Shown piece after piece: positions 50,636 through 61,484 of a stretch of DNA of 64,000 nucleotides; position 1 is the first letter of the stretch; the number at the start of each line of letters is the position of its first letter. The position numbers and the translations under genes were made by a program. Below the pieces are notes generated by a model. It did not search any database and had not been told where the DNA came from. It saw nothing but the letters and a program-made list of their open reading frames with translations. This DNA is from Annona cherimola (lineage: Eukaryota; Streptophyta; Magnoliopsida; Magnoliales; Annonaceae), in NCBI GenBank assembly GCA_030490835.1, contig CM059977.1:11188765-11252764 (forward strand), given 5' to 3'.

Positions 50636-50643
50636 GCGGGAAA
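50636..50643 (-). promoter_or_regulatory. E2F-type site with CCAAT box upstream of TERT
   Basis: TTTCCCGC on the minus strand (consensus TTTSSCGC for plant E2F/DP) lies about 225 bp upstream of the TERT ATG. A CCAAT pentamer lies next to it on the plus strand at 50628-50632. E2F sites drive S-phase genes, which would fit telomerase in dividing cells; occupancy here is inferred. Confidence 0.55.
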
Positions 50644-50871
50644 TTTGGAAAATAGCGCAAGCTTCCGCTGGTACACGTGTGTAAGGACGTAAGGACGGAG
50701 CGAGCAGAACGTGCGACGCGAACGTCTACGCGCTTAGCTGGCTGTAACGGTCGACTGTGGAAAAAACTCGTGTTTTGCGCATGTAGCGCTCACGCGTTTC
50801 AGCATTTATTATTTTTTTTATTTTCCGTGTAAAATTTGTTGCAGCTGTTTGTCAACATTTACAACTATTCA

Positions 50872-51390
50872 GGGGCTGTTTGGGATGACATAAAACTTTT
50901 TGACATTTTTTATATTCGGAGAAAACATCATCCATCATTTTGCGGTCCGTCGATTAGTCAACTGATGCTCCGGTCGTACTGGCGTGGAATGAAGATGTGC
51001 GGGCGGCGATTATTCGTAGTCCGCAGGTGGACGCTGGTCTCGCAGGCGATCTTCTCAGACGACGGCATGCATGCGTAGCAGCAGCTCTGGAGGGAAGAAC
51101 TCGACGTGGTGCGGGCGATAGACGGATTTGCATGGGCGGTTGCCCGAGTCGTGAGAGGCCGCTGGTCTCGCAGGCGGCGCTAGGGCAACGAAGCACAAGG
51201 GTTCCGTTTGCGTGCTCCCCGTTTTTCTCCCCCATTACCATGCCCGGGGCTCATCCGGCTTCTGCAACAGTACGAAAAGTGCAGGGGTGCTGTCGACGAA
51301 AGACTGATTTGACGAGTTTTTTCCCACAGGCCCCCTTGTGTGAAAAGTTTTACGCAAATGGGAAAGTTTTATGCCATCCCAAACAGCCCC
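50872..51390. mobile_element. 519-bp Harbinger-like element with GC-rich interior
   Basis: Terminal inverted repeats GGGGCTGTTTGGGATGACAT (left) and GGGGCTGTTTGGGATGGCAT (right, inverted), extended by TAAAAC on both, are flanked by TCA at 50869-50871 and 51391-51393. The interior from about 50940 to 51230 is clearly GC-richer than the surroundings and includes a CGCTGGTCTCGCAGGCG block twice (near 51030 and 51161). It may be captured host sequence, but no protein family was recognised. Confidence 0.75.
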
Positions 51391-51395
51391 TCACT

Positions 51396-52560
51396 ATAAA
51401 AATTTTAATCTAAAATTTTTCATTCTCTATTATTATTATATTTTTTAATTATTTATTAACTTTTTCTTATGTTATTACTCTTCTTTTTTATCATTTGTAC
51501 GTAACTACCAATATATTTAACTTATATATTTTAACTTTATTTTTTTTACTCTTAATCATTACTTGCATTATATCACAATATTTTCTCGCATTTCAAAAAT
51601 TCTTACACCGACAACTTTACTTCAAAATTTGTATGACTTCACAAATACACTTAAAAAATTTTCAATTTAAGTATGTGTTAGCAAAGTAATAAAACTTTTG
51701 ATAAACAATTTTTTGTATAAGAATATTTAAAATGTGATACAATGGTGTAATATGATGACGTGTAAAGATAAAAAATTAAAATTTATAAATTAATTGTACG
51801 AGCAGCTGTATAAATGTGATTAAAAAGTATATTACTTGTGTATAAAAAAGTAAATAAATGATTAAACATATGAAAATTGTGGATAATTAAAATTTTAATT
51901 TGAAATATTTTATGTTACCAAACATCCTTTGAAATTTTCCACTTTTTACATCTACCATGATTTTTAATTATTTTTCACTTTTTTTATATACAATTGTCAT
52001 ACTTTTCAATCATTTTAATACAATTACTTATATATCTAATATATATTTTAATTATGTTCTCTTTGCCCTTTATCATTATCCACATTATTTTCTCATGTTT
52101 CAAAAATTTTTCATCAAAAGTTTTATTACTTCCCAAACACACTCTTAAAAAATAAATTAAATATAAAAATTTAGAAATATAAGAAAATAATATGATATCA
52201 CTAAATTAGTAATTGAAAAATAAAGTAATTGTATGGAATGTTTATGAAAAAGATTAAAAATAACGAAGTTATCTATATAATGTAATGAAATAATTAAAAA
52301 GTATATAATTATGAAAAATAAAAGTTTCACGATGCATCCAGGAAGTTATAAAAGATGAAAGTTTTTAACATATGAATTTTTAAAATAAAATAAAAATAAT
52401 GTGTTATGATAAAGGATAATGATAAGAAGTAATTGAGATAAACTAAACAAATTAGTTATGTGAGTAATTGTGTAAAAATAATTGAAAAATATAATAATTA
52501 TGTAAGAAAAAATTTTAGATGAAAAAGTTTTGGTTTAAAAATTTTAAAGAAAATAGATCT
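51396..52560. mobile_element. Cluster of degraded Tourist-like MITE copies
   Basis: At least three to four partial copies lie back to back in both orientations (about 51396-51660 plus, 51678-51930 minus, 51930-52146 plus, 52330-52560 minus). Each keeps recognisable blocks such as TTTCATCAAAAGTTTTATTAC, here seen as CATCAAAAGTTTTATTAC, TCATACTTTTCAATCATTTT and ATTTTAACTTTAT. Boundaries are approximate. Confidence 0.6.
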
Positions 52561-53298
52561 CGCTAGCTCACACTAAGCAAAAATCTCATTTAACTCACTT
52601 CAAAAAATCTGCTGAGAATATTTTGTTTTACTTTTTCTTCATATGTTTGTTTATCTAAGTATATTTAACATGTAAACCAAATTTTATTGTTTCTGAAATA
52701 TATATATATATTAAGATTTTTAAACAATAAAACTTAGGTTGCATGTTATACGAAAAAAAGTAAAAAAATATTTAAAATATATTTTTTATGTGGCTTAAAA
52801 GAGACATTTGCTTAATTGGGATAAAAAGATCATTCATCAACTTTAATATATAACCACATATCCGTTGGTTAAATATTTATAATTTCACAAGTTTTATGTG
52901 CAAACAAACGCAATCTTATTTTGTAAAAAGTATTAGGATATCAAATAAAGCTTATCATTTGCATATTAGATGCAACATGATGTTGTTATTACTTAACTTG
53001 TGCTAATAAACTTATTTTAATCATTTTATTTGTTATCTCGTTAATCTAAATGTATTTAATATATAATATTTTAATTATTTTATTTGTTTTTATAACTCGG
53101 GCAGGTTAATAGAATCATGCCTCCTAGATAAGCGCCGATGGCATGCACTTGGACCAAGTGCCTGCGATGAGTGGACACAAATTTCAGGTGCGTAGTCCAT
53201 GAATACGTGATTAACGTACTTTTTAGATATATATTTAAAATATTAAATACAAATAAATATTTTTTCCATTTTCAACTGTTGTTTTCGTCAGCATACTC

Positions 53299-53530
53299 AG
53301 GGTGTGTTTTTTCAAAGTGAACCCTTTCATCTAAAATTTTGCACTTTTTACAATTGCCATATTTTTATTATTTGTTTACATTATCCTATACAACTCATTT
53401 TCCAATTATTTTAAGACAAATGTTTATATAACTAACATATTTATTTTAATTTTATCATCTTTATCCATCATCATTACACATATCACATCAGACCATTTTT
53501 TTTATTTTAATATTTTTAAACAAAAAAAAC
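53299..53530 (+). mobile_element. Degraded Tourist-like MITE copy
   Basis: It starts GGGTGTGTTTTTTC and continues with CATCTAAAATTTTGCACTTTT, ATATAACTAACATATTTATTT and CATCATTACACATATCACAT, in the order of the intact copy at 21574. The right end is lost. Confidence 0.55.
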
Positions 53531-54039
53531 CTTTTTTTTCCAAAAGTTGCTGACTTACCTGGAACTCCCTTAAAAAGGGTTGCTTTATTATTCATTTTAA
53601 CTCACTTCGAACAAAAAATAAAAAACTTTAAGTGTCTTCTAATTTTATTTTTTTTATAAATAATTTTCTACCTGAACCGAATTCGTTTGCTTAGAACATC
53701 GCTCACTGCGTCTCCATATCAAGCATCTTTCAAAACATGACCTCTTATTATTAGCATTGTTATTATGACAATGGTAAATTCCCTTTAGATTGGGTTTATA
53801 ATGTTTTTTTAATTCACGCATTACGTTTAAAATCATTTACTAAGCGCGAACATAAATAATAAATTGACCAATAATTTTTAAATGACGATGCAAACAAATT
53901 TTGTTACAAGTAGGCTCGTGCACTTGCGCTTGCGCTTGCTATTGCTGTATTAAATTGGCGCACGCATATATAAACAGCGCTCTACTTATATGCAACCACG
54001 TTACACAGAAATTGTTTCCTGTAACATCTTTAATTTGAA

Positions 54040-54400
54040 ATATATTGGTGATTGAAATAAAATTTAATTCATTTTATTGTATTTAATATTACTTATTTAT
54101 CTAGAAGATAAAAGGCATATCCAAATCAAATATCCGTAGGGCTACATTTTCTTTAAAATGTATACATTCGCATATAAATCATAAAAAAAAATTAAATCTA
54201 TTCCCATATGTATTATAACGTAATAATGTTTTATAAAATCATTTATTCACGTAGTAATGATATTTTCGATGACTTTGATGGTGAATAATTATTTTGAAAT
54301 TAATATTTCGTATTAAGCTATTTTATTATATTAAACTTATGCATTTATAGGTTGAGCCCATGCACGGTGATACTAGATAAATGAAAAAAAAATTATGATG
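54040..54400 (+). repeat. Dispersed AT-rich repeat, copy B
   Basis: It is the same ordered motif set as 62225-62580, including CATATGTATTATAACGTAAT, TTTTATAAAATCATTTATTC and, at the 3' side, GAGCCCATGCACG versus GGGCCCATATATA. Confidence 0.6.
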
Positions 54401-54914
54401 ATATAAATAACGCTGCATATAATAAATAAAATAAAGTTATCATTAATCATTGTAATATTAAAAATAGAGAGTGTTGTGTATAAAAGATGATCCCAAATAA
54501 GCATTTTTTATACAAATAAAGGTAAATTAGCTTTTCTTGTTCACCAAGAGAATATATACGATGCATGTCTTGTAAGTATATTTAAAATGATATTGTTTTG
54601 GTACGCTTTAATGCACTTAACTTTAGTACGCAGGGATACATAATCCCTTTTTATTTTTAAAAAAATCCATACGTGTGTTTAAACGTAAATGTCTTATGTG
54701 TGTTTATATTTTTCCATATTTTTAAATATATTATTTTGAATTTTAAAAATAAAAAGCAAGACATTTCTCATGTGCGGGGCCATCGGCACGTGAAAAATGC
54801 CTTGTTTTTTTTTATCAAACATAATAAAAACGTGTAAAAACTATATGTAGGGGACATTCGTGCCAGCTTAACTAATTCAAATGCATATAAAAAAAAATTC
54901 CAGAGACGTGTATC

Positions 54915-55155
54915 TTTAACAACAAAGCTTTTAACTTTTTAGTATCCATAATTATCTTATTTGTGAATTATTTTTCACATATTCATACACAACTATCATA
55001 TTTTTTAATCATTTATATACAATCACTTATGTAACTAATTTATCTATTTTAATTTTATTTCTCATCACCACATTAATCATATCATATTATTTTTTATTTC
55101 AAAAACTCTTACACTGCAAATTTTTCATTTAAAAATTTATCAATGTTTAGTGTAT
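54915..55155 (+). mobile_element. Degraded Tourist-like MITE copy
   Basis: It contains CACAACTATCATATTTTTTA, TATGTAACTAATTTATCTAT and TCATATCATATTATTTTTTA in the family order. Termini are not intact. Confidence 0.5.
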
Positions 55156-55167
55156 CCCAAAGATAAA

Positions 55168-55267
55168 ATTAAACTGTGAATTATACTAAATGCACTAAAA
55201 TTAAGCGCACCTAAATAATTAAACTGTGAATTATACTAAATGCACTAAAATTAAGCGCACCTAAATG
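55168..55267. repeat. Perfect 50-bp tandem duplication
   Basis: Two adjacent units begin ATTAAACTGTGAATTATACT at 55168 and 55218 and look identical, so the duplication appears recent. Confidence 0.95.
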
Positions 55268-55404
55268 CATCACCCCAATTCTTACATATTGATGATGGTG
55301 GCCAATTGATGGCCAATGACTGCCTTTCATATACCAAAATGAGCACAAATTTTGACCGGTAGCTTTCCAGTAGAAGAAAAAAACACGAAGGCCTTTTCTC
55401 TTAG

Positions 55405-55645
55405 GCATGTTTTGCAATCACGGAAAGTATTTAATTTTATTTTTTATTCTCTTAATTATCTCATTATTCAATGATTTATTTATGTTTTTCTGTATAATTA
55501 TCTTACTTTCAATCATTTTTTACAGCGGTATAGTCTATATTTATCTTTATTCTTTTAGTTTTTCACCATTCACCGTAAGTTATTCTCACATCACATCATT
55601 TATTATATTTCAAAAATTTGTACACAAAAAAAACTTTTATTTAAA
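55405..55645 (+). mobile_element. Degraded Tourist-like MITE copy
   Basis: Family blocks are still visible (TATAATTATCTTACTTTCAATC, in shortened form ATTATCTTACTTTCAATC, then CACATCACATCATTTATTAT). Termini are eroded. Confidence 0.4.
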
Positions 55646-57337
55646 TAATTATATCAAGTGAACTGATTAAATGTAGCTCGATTGGCTCCGGGGAGATTCT
55701 TGGTTTGAAATCTGGTAGGAATTGTGTCTCCTTTTTAAGTAGCTTTAGTCTCCTTGTTAAGAACGTAAGTTGATTATAACAAAAAATAATAATTTTTGTC
55801 TTGATTTATAATATTAGATGAAAAATACGATATTGTAAATAAAATTACATATAAAGCAACCAAAAAATTATCAAATATCAAACACACCCTTAATTGGTTT
55901 CACCACGCACACCTTAAAAAACATCACGTACAATTATCTAGTTCTAGTGTCATCCACCCAACCAACTGAATTGAAGGGGTTATTTATAGTTATAATAGGA
56001 TGATTTTGGAATAAAATATTATTTTTCAAAAATATCTTTTCCATTTCCGAATATAACATCCTCATCTTTTTTATATTCAATACAACTTTTCTCGTCTAAT
56101 TATATTCATTTTCAATACATTTACATCATAAATCTTGATCGCATCCTTATTCTATCAACGACCACTGGAAGCGGGACACCGGCAGTACCGTCCTGCTTCT
56201 GGTCATCATTTCCTCCTTTTTTGCCTTCCACATGCATGCGCTCTCCTTGCAATTTGCACGGATTTTTTTCTTCTCCATCTCTCCCCATGTATTCCCTTCA
56301 ATTTGTTGGTTGCTTGCATGCATATATGCCTTCTTCCTTCTTCTAGCTACCTCCGGCTTCATCCATCGAGTTAAATAATGGCTGGGCATGGAGGACCTAA
56401 ACGCTAGTGGGAAGTGGAGTGCCAAGACAGCGCTCTGATACCCGAGTCTCCGGGTCACATCCAAAGGCGTCTGGTTTGGCCAGAACTCTATCCATTCCAG
56501 CCTTCCTCTCTTGCTAGTGCAGGCTTCCTCCATGATTACTGTCAGTCTTTTTTTTTTTTTTTTTTCCAAATCTTGCTCGGGCCTCTTGGCTAGCCCACCA
56601 TCGTCTTTGATTTACTTGTAGGCTCAAGCATTGGCATGATAATGGTACAGAATATCCTGTTTCCCTCAGCGGGGCTGGTGCGTTTGGTTGCCCAAAAATG
56701 TATCAAATTTGCCTAATAACGTGAGCATCAAGTACTCGAGGGGCTTATCTACTGAATATAATTCAGTCCAGTCATTTATTCTCCGTAAAAATTCAATGGG
56801 GATATATTGCTTAAAATGATTTTATTTTATGGTGCACTAAGCCTTTAATAAAAATAAATTTTAAATTAAATTTAATATCTTAAAGTACGTATAATTAGTA
56901 ACTTTAAATCTTATTAAAATATTAAAACGTTTAATAAATAAAAAGTTGATGGGTTATGATCTGGGAATCATTGTGTCTTAACACGCCATTTTTTTTTTCT
57001 GAGCAACGTTGCGATTGTTTCAATCATACTATTTTTTGAATTGAGAAAAGAAAAAAAGGCAAATACCAGAAATTGGCTTATACCTGATGATCGAAGAATA
57101 AATGTACGAAAAAACACAGGATTTGGGTTGAGACGTTTGGAGCTAATGTGGTTACCGTAACCGTCCTTGACATGCATTAAAGCGGATCAAGTTATATATA
57201 AATGTATAACCGTCCTTGACATGCATAACCGTCCTTGACCTATATATTAAATGTATTTAGAATAACGGTTTTATGAAAAAAAATTTAAAAAATTAAAAAA
57301 ATAAGTTAAATGCATTTGAAATTTTGAATACACTAAT

Positions 57338-57627
57338 GGTGTGTTTGGTTGGAGGTAAAACTTTTGATGAAAAGTTTTTGGAGTAGAAGTTGTCAAATCA
57401 ATAGAAAGTGATGTGATATAATAGGAGTAATGATGAGGAGTAAAGAGAATAAAGTTAAAATAGATAGGTTAGTTGTATGGGTAGTTGTGTAGAAATGATT
57501 GAAAAGTATGGTAGTTTGTATAAAAAAATATGAAAAAATAATTAAAAAATAGAATAATTATGGAAAGTGAAAAGTTTTAGATTGAAAAGTTTTAGTTGAC
57601 ACCTTTTTATCCTAAACAAACCCACCC
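57338..57627. mobile_element. Tourist-like MITE, near-intact, reverse orientation
   Basis: The 290-bp element begins GGTGTGTTTGGTT and ends AACAAACCCACCC, with TAAT on both sides (57334-57337 and 57628-57631). Its interior is the reverse complement of the copy at 21574, for instance GTTAAAATAGATAGGTTAGT. Confidence 0.85.
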
Positions 57628-58944
57628 TAATACACTTAATGTAAGTGCGCTGGGTGCACACTACTGAAATCACATTGAAGTATCATGTACTTTTGCAGTG
57701 CAGTGGTGGAGTGTCGCTATTTGCTAAGGCCTTTAGGGTGGGACCAATTTCCAAGGATCCACGGAGCGTTATTCCCAAAATGCAGTAGGTTTATAACTTC
57801 AAGAGGAAACGATGACAGCATTGTCATTGATTGACCGTCTGTTATTCACTGGGAAATTGCATCATAAATTTTCTAATCTCGTGTATTAGTAAAAAATAAA
57901 AATAAAAATAAAAAAAATCACCTCATACCCCAAAAATCACCCCACACCATTTGGCCCCATCCCAGCCGGGTGTAGGCCGGAGGCTAAATGCTCTCGACCC
58001 CACCACCTGGACTACTAATGGGGTCTCCCTCCTCGTGCTTCCGGCCAATCGGACCGTCAAGCTCACTGGGGCTATCATGTCCACCCTGGCTTGTCAAATG
58101 TCATTCCGTGATGGGCTCTGCTTGGGTTTACTCATCATAGTCAAAAGTTTCCCCATTTTCCCCTGCTCTAGACTCGGGTACGTAACTTTGATTTCCATAT
58201 GTCGGCCGGCAAGTACGTGCTCAATTTCCGACGACCGTGGTTAAAAATATAAGCATTGCGTGAACAAAATATATAATTAGTACTCCAGTTAAATTAAATT
58301 ATTCAAAAGGGTCATGCTCCTATGTGATGGCTAGATGACATAGAAGTTACACAGCAGCGGCTTCAACTAACCATTTAGATGAGGCCCACAGTAGTGATGA
58401 AATGTAAATCCAACTGTCACATTGTTTACCATTGTTAAATTTTATCATGGCACCAAAATTTTTTTCAATTGAAGTCTTGGATGGAATATATTCGTATCCA
58501 GGTCCCCTTATATATTCATTAAAATGTCAACAATTTATCAATCATTTGTTTATACCAGAAGAAGATTTTAGATTGTTTAGATATTGAGTTACTAGTTTTA
58601 AAATTGAATACAAATTAAATAATTTAGGAAGTTGATTTTAAATGGACAGCGCCTTTGTAATGGTCTTAGCATTTCAAATCGACAACACCTTTGTGATGGT
58701 TTTACTTGGTGTTCCGGTCAAAATAATAATTTAAAACACAATAGGCAGAATGAGTTGCATTTTATTGCCAACATCCCCCCATCTAAGTTTTAGTTTTTTT
58801 TTTTTTAAAAAAAAAATAATGCGTATCCATATCAAGTTATCTGATATTACAAATCAGTACATGCGTAATCATATGGAGGAACCAAATGATACCTCTATCT
58901 AACTTTTAGTTGAAACAACGTTTATTTTACGGATTACTAGACGT

Positions 58945-59772
58945 CTATAAAAAGAAGTACCTTGGTGTATGTTATTTGCAGATGATATTATTCTAATAGA
59001 TGAAACTATAGAAGGACTAAATTTGAAATTGAATACGTGGATAGATGCCTTCAAATCTAAAATTTTTAGAATTAGTCGTACAAAAACTAAATATATGAAA
59101 TGCAATTTTATTAATAGTCAGAATCTGGATGAGGAACTAATTAAGATTTTAGATCAAGTAGTAACAAAAAACTAATCACTTTCGATACTTATGATCAATA
59201 GTCAAAGAGAACGAGAAAATTGAAAAAAAAAATATAATATATAAAATTCAAGCAATACGGAAGAAATGGTGAAGTACGTTATGAATTTTATGTGATCGTC
59301 GAGTCTTAATTAAATTAGAAGAAAAATTTTATAAGACTGCAATTAGATCTGTTATACTTTATAGGGCAGAATGTTAGACAATTAAATAACATTATACACA
59401 TAAAATAAACGTAGCAGAAATGAGAATGTTAAGGTGGATGAGTAGTAAAACAAGAAAAGATAAAATTATGAATGAAATAATTCAAGAAAATCTAAAAGTG
59501 AGACCAAAAGGTGATAAAATGAGAAAAAATGAATTAAGATAGTTTGGTAATGTTAAAACGGAGGCCTGAAATGGCACCTGTAGGAGGGCAGAGTCTATCC
59601 AAGTAAAAGATGGTAGGAGAATGAGAGGAAAATGGATAGAAGTAATTAAACAAAATTTGAAAATATTACAAATTATTGAAAATTTAGTTTTTAATTGCTG
59701 AAAATGGCACAATAGAATCCATGCAGCCAACTCCGCATAGGTGAAAAATGGCTTATGATGATGATAATGACA
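58945..59772 (+). mobile_element. 5'-truncated RTE-type LINE relic
   Basis: The plus strand encodes the reverse-transcriptase motif CMLFADDIILIDETIEGLNL, followed by ISRTKTKYMKCNF. After frame breaks it gives NVAEMRMLRWMSSKTRKDKI and further RTE-like C-terminal sequence. This order is typical of plant RTE-clade non-LTR retrotransposons. The 3' end (CATGCAGCCAACTCCGCATA, then a short ATG repeat near 59753-59768) also fits that clade. Several stops and frameshifts show it is inactive. It lies inside the CHX pseudogene gap in the same orientation. Confidence 0.85.
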
Positions 59773-59952
59773 TGAAGAAGGTTTAATCAAAGGTGATAAT
59801 AAAAAGGTGATATGATAATGATCAGAACAATTGAGACTTTATGATACGATAATGAAAAGGTAATTATAAAAAAAATTTACAAACGGAGTACATAGAGATA
59901 AAAGATGTGACTTCTTGCGTGAAACTAATGATAAAATAGTCAATGGGAATGT

Positions 59953-59953
59953 A

Positions 59954-60021
<68 letters not shown>
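59953..60021. repeat. (AAT)n microsatellite
   Basis: About 22 uninterrupted AAT/ATA trinucleotides, read directly, between the LINE relic and the CHX 3' portion. Confidence 0.95.
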
Positions 60022-60958
60022 GTGGATTGATATGCAGCTCGTTAGATGCAAAATTATATAAAGTCATAGTGAACAAGGTTAGCCTGATGAAAAATAGCAG
60101 TTAAAATATGACAAAGAGTTAACTAAACAAAAACAATTGGTTTTTTGAGCTTATTATTCTTTCCTCGTATGAGTTTTGCTTCTTAATTTATTTGGCAGAT
60201 GGTGTCTACTCAATCTTACATGGGGATCGCGATACTGCCTCTGACTACATACATGGTCGCCACGCCCATTTTTACGTTCATGAAGAAGAAATCCAGGCCG
60301 TACACGCCTTAGGAGCGCCGAGCCAAGACTCCGTTCGCGAAGCAGAGCTAAGCCTGCACGACAAAGAAAAACATAGCCCCCATCCTGGACCAGATGGCAG
60401 CCACAACTGCCGCCCCAGAGCGTCCGCGTCATGCATCTTATGGAGCTGGTGGGCCGTGCCGCCCCCGATTCTCATAGCCCACAAGCCTAACTCCGATTGC
60501 AATTCCAATTCCAATTCCGTCCAATTCTCTTGCGGCTCCTCGGCCCAAGGCAAAAGTCTTTGGTGCTTTTACAACAACGTGCTCCATCGCGACAGTGTCA
60601 CGATCCAGCTCTTCACTTTTATCTCCCCTGCCAAAATCATGCAGGATGAGCTCCAGAGGGGGTCGTCGCTTATCGTCGCGCCTTTCCAGTTTCCACAAGA
60701 GGCTAGTCCTACCTTCCATTCCGTGTTCGGTGAACCACGTGCTTGCTCAGGCGCCCGGCTCGGTGGGCATCCTCGTCGACCGAGGTGGCCTTCGTGCAAA
60801 CTTCCTGCGGGTTGGTTCGGCTTCGGCCGCTTCTTTGTGCAATTGTGCTGCATTGGTATCATGTTCTCAGGTGGGCCTGACGGCCGAGAATCACTTTCAT
60901 ATGCAGCCCGCGCTGTTAAGCATCCGTGCCTAGTGCTCAACAGCTCAAGGTGGTGTGC

Positions 60959-61165
60959 TCCCTTGCGAAGGAACCAAGTTGGGAAAACGTTCGAGACAAA
61001 CACTTAGATGATGATTTAATGAGTGAATTCCTTGCCAAGGAACCAAGTTGGGAAAACGTTCGAGACAAACACTTAGATGATGATTTAATGAGTGAATTCC
61101 TTGCCAAGGAACCAAGTGGGGAAAACGTTCGAGACAAACACTAAGATGATGATTTAATGAGTGAA
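60959..61165 (+). repeat. 69-bp coding triplication in the CHX pseudogene
   Basis: The 23-codon unit LAKEPSWENVRDKHLDDDLM plus SEF is present three times in tandem. Copies 1 and 2 are nearly identical. Copy 3 has W to G (TTGG to TGGG) and a T-to-A change turning a Leu codon into the stop TAA. The reading frame then continues into the normal CHX C-terminal sequence. Confidence 0.95.
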
Positions 61166-61484
61166 TTCGAAACGAATTGGATGGCCAGTAGGAAGGTTGT
61201 GTATCAAGTGGAGCTTGTGCGTGACAATGAGGATGTACTAAATGCGATTCGTTCGATGGAAGATGTTTTACGATCCCATTGATCGTGGTGGGCCGGCCTG
61301 ATTTCGTCGGTGGGGTTGCTTCGATGTGGTAGTGCAGCAACAGATCGTGACTACGGCGGGTAATCAAAACAACAAGATTTATGACTTCTCGGTGCACACC
61401 ACCTCAACGCATGACATGCCAAATACCCTCAGGGTTAAAGCCGCTGAGAGTGTAAAGCCAACCACTACAGATACTTTTGTTTAA

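Larger units (their letters stand above)
50412..57950. other. TERT upstream region and MITE-rich intergenic DNA
   Basis: The first 400 bp are relatively GC-rich and hold the likely TERT promoter. From 50872 onward the sequence is almost continuous transposon debris: a 519-bp Harbinger-like element, several degraded Tourist-like MITEs, a dispersed AT-rich repeat copy and a 50-bp tandem duplication. Open frames at 56135-56569 on both strands show no recognisable family. No gene is supported. Confidence 0.6.
57951..61484 (+). pseudogene. CHX-type cation/H+ antiporter pseudogene
   Basis: Plant CHX proteins are monovalent-cation/proton antiporters with about 12 membrane segments and a cytosolic C-terminal domain. 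The 57951-58160 segment encodes a membrane-region fragment (KLTGAIMSTLACQMSFRDGL, then CLGLLIIVKS). From 60199, after an acceptor-like TTGGCAG, homology resumes with the last membrane segment (SYMGIAILPLTTYMVATPIF, then KKKSRPYTP). It continues through VREAEL, NIAPILDQMAATTAAPE, HLMELVGRAAP, LIAHKPN, FTFISPAKIMQDE, APGSVGILVDRGG, GGPDGRESLSYAARAVKHP, VVYQVELVRDNEDVLNAIRS and VVGRPDFVGG. The last block, VVQQQIVTTAGN, leads to a stop at 61482-61484. Successive blocks lie in different frames, with several internal stops, so the gene is dead. The N-terminal half is absent. The 2-kb gap, perhaps an old intron, holds a LINE relic. A 69-bp unit is triplicated at about 60959-61165. Confidence 0.88.

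Noticed and set aside
50997..51413. 138-codon GC-rich plus-strand frame
   Set aside because: It lies inside and runs past the end of the Harbinger-like element; it has Arg/Cys-rich GC-driven composition and no family.
55670..55790. Possible second SINE head (TAGCTCGATTGG followed by GGTTTGAAATC)
   Set aside because: The A- and B-box resemblance is weak and no tail or target duplication was found.
56147..56569. 140-codon minus-strand and 79-codon plus-strand frames
   Set aside because: Overlapping frames with no conserved motifs, in a transposon-rich stretch.
60192..61007. 271-codon plus-strand frame as an intact gene
   Set aside because: The CHX homology jumps between this frame and the others, so the long frame is a chance path through a pseudogene.
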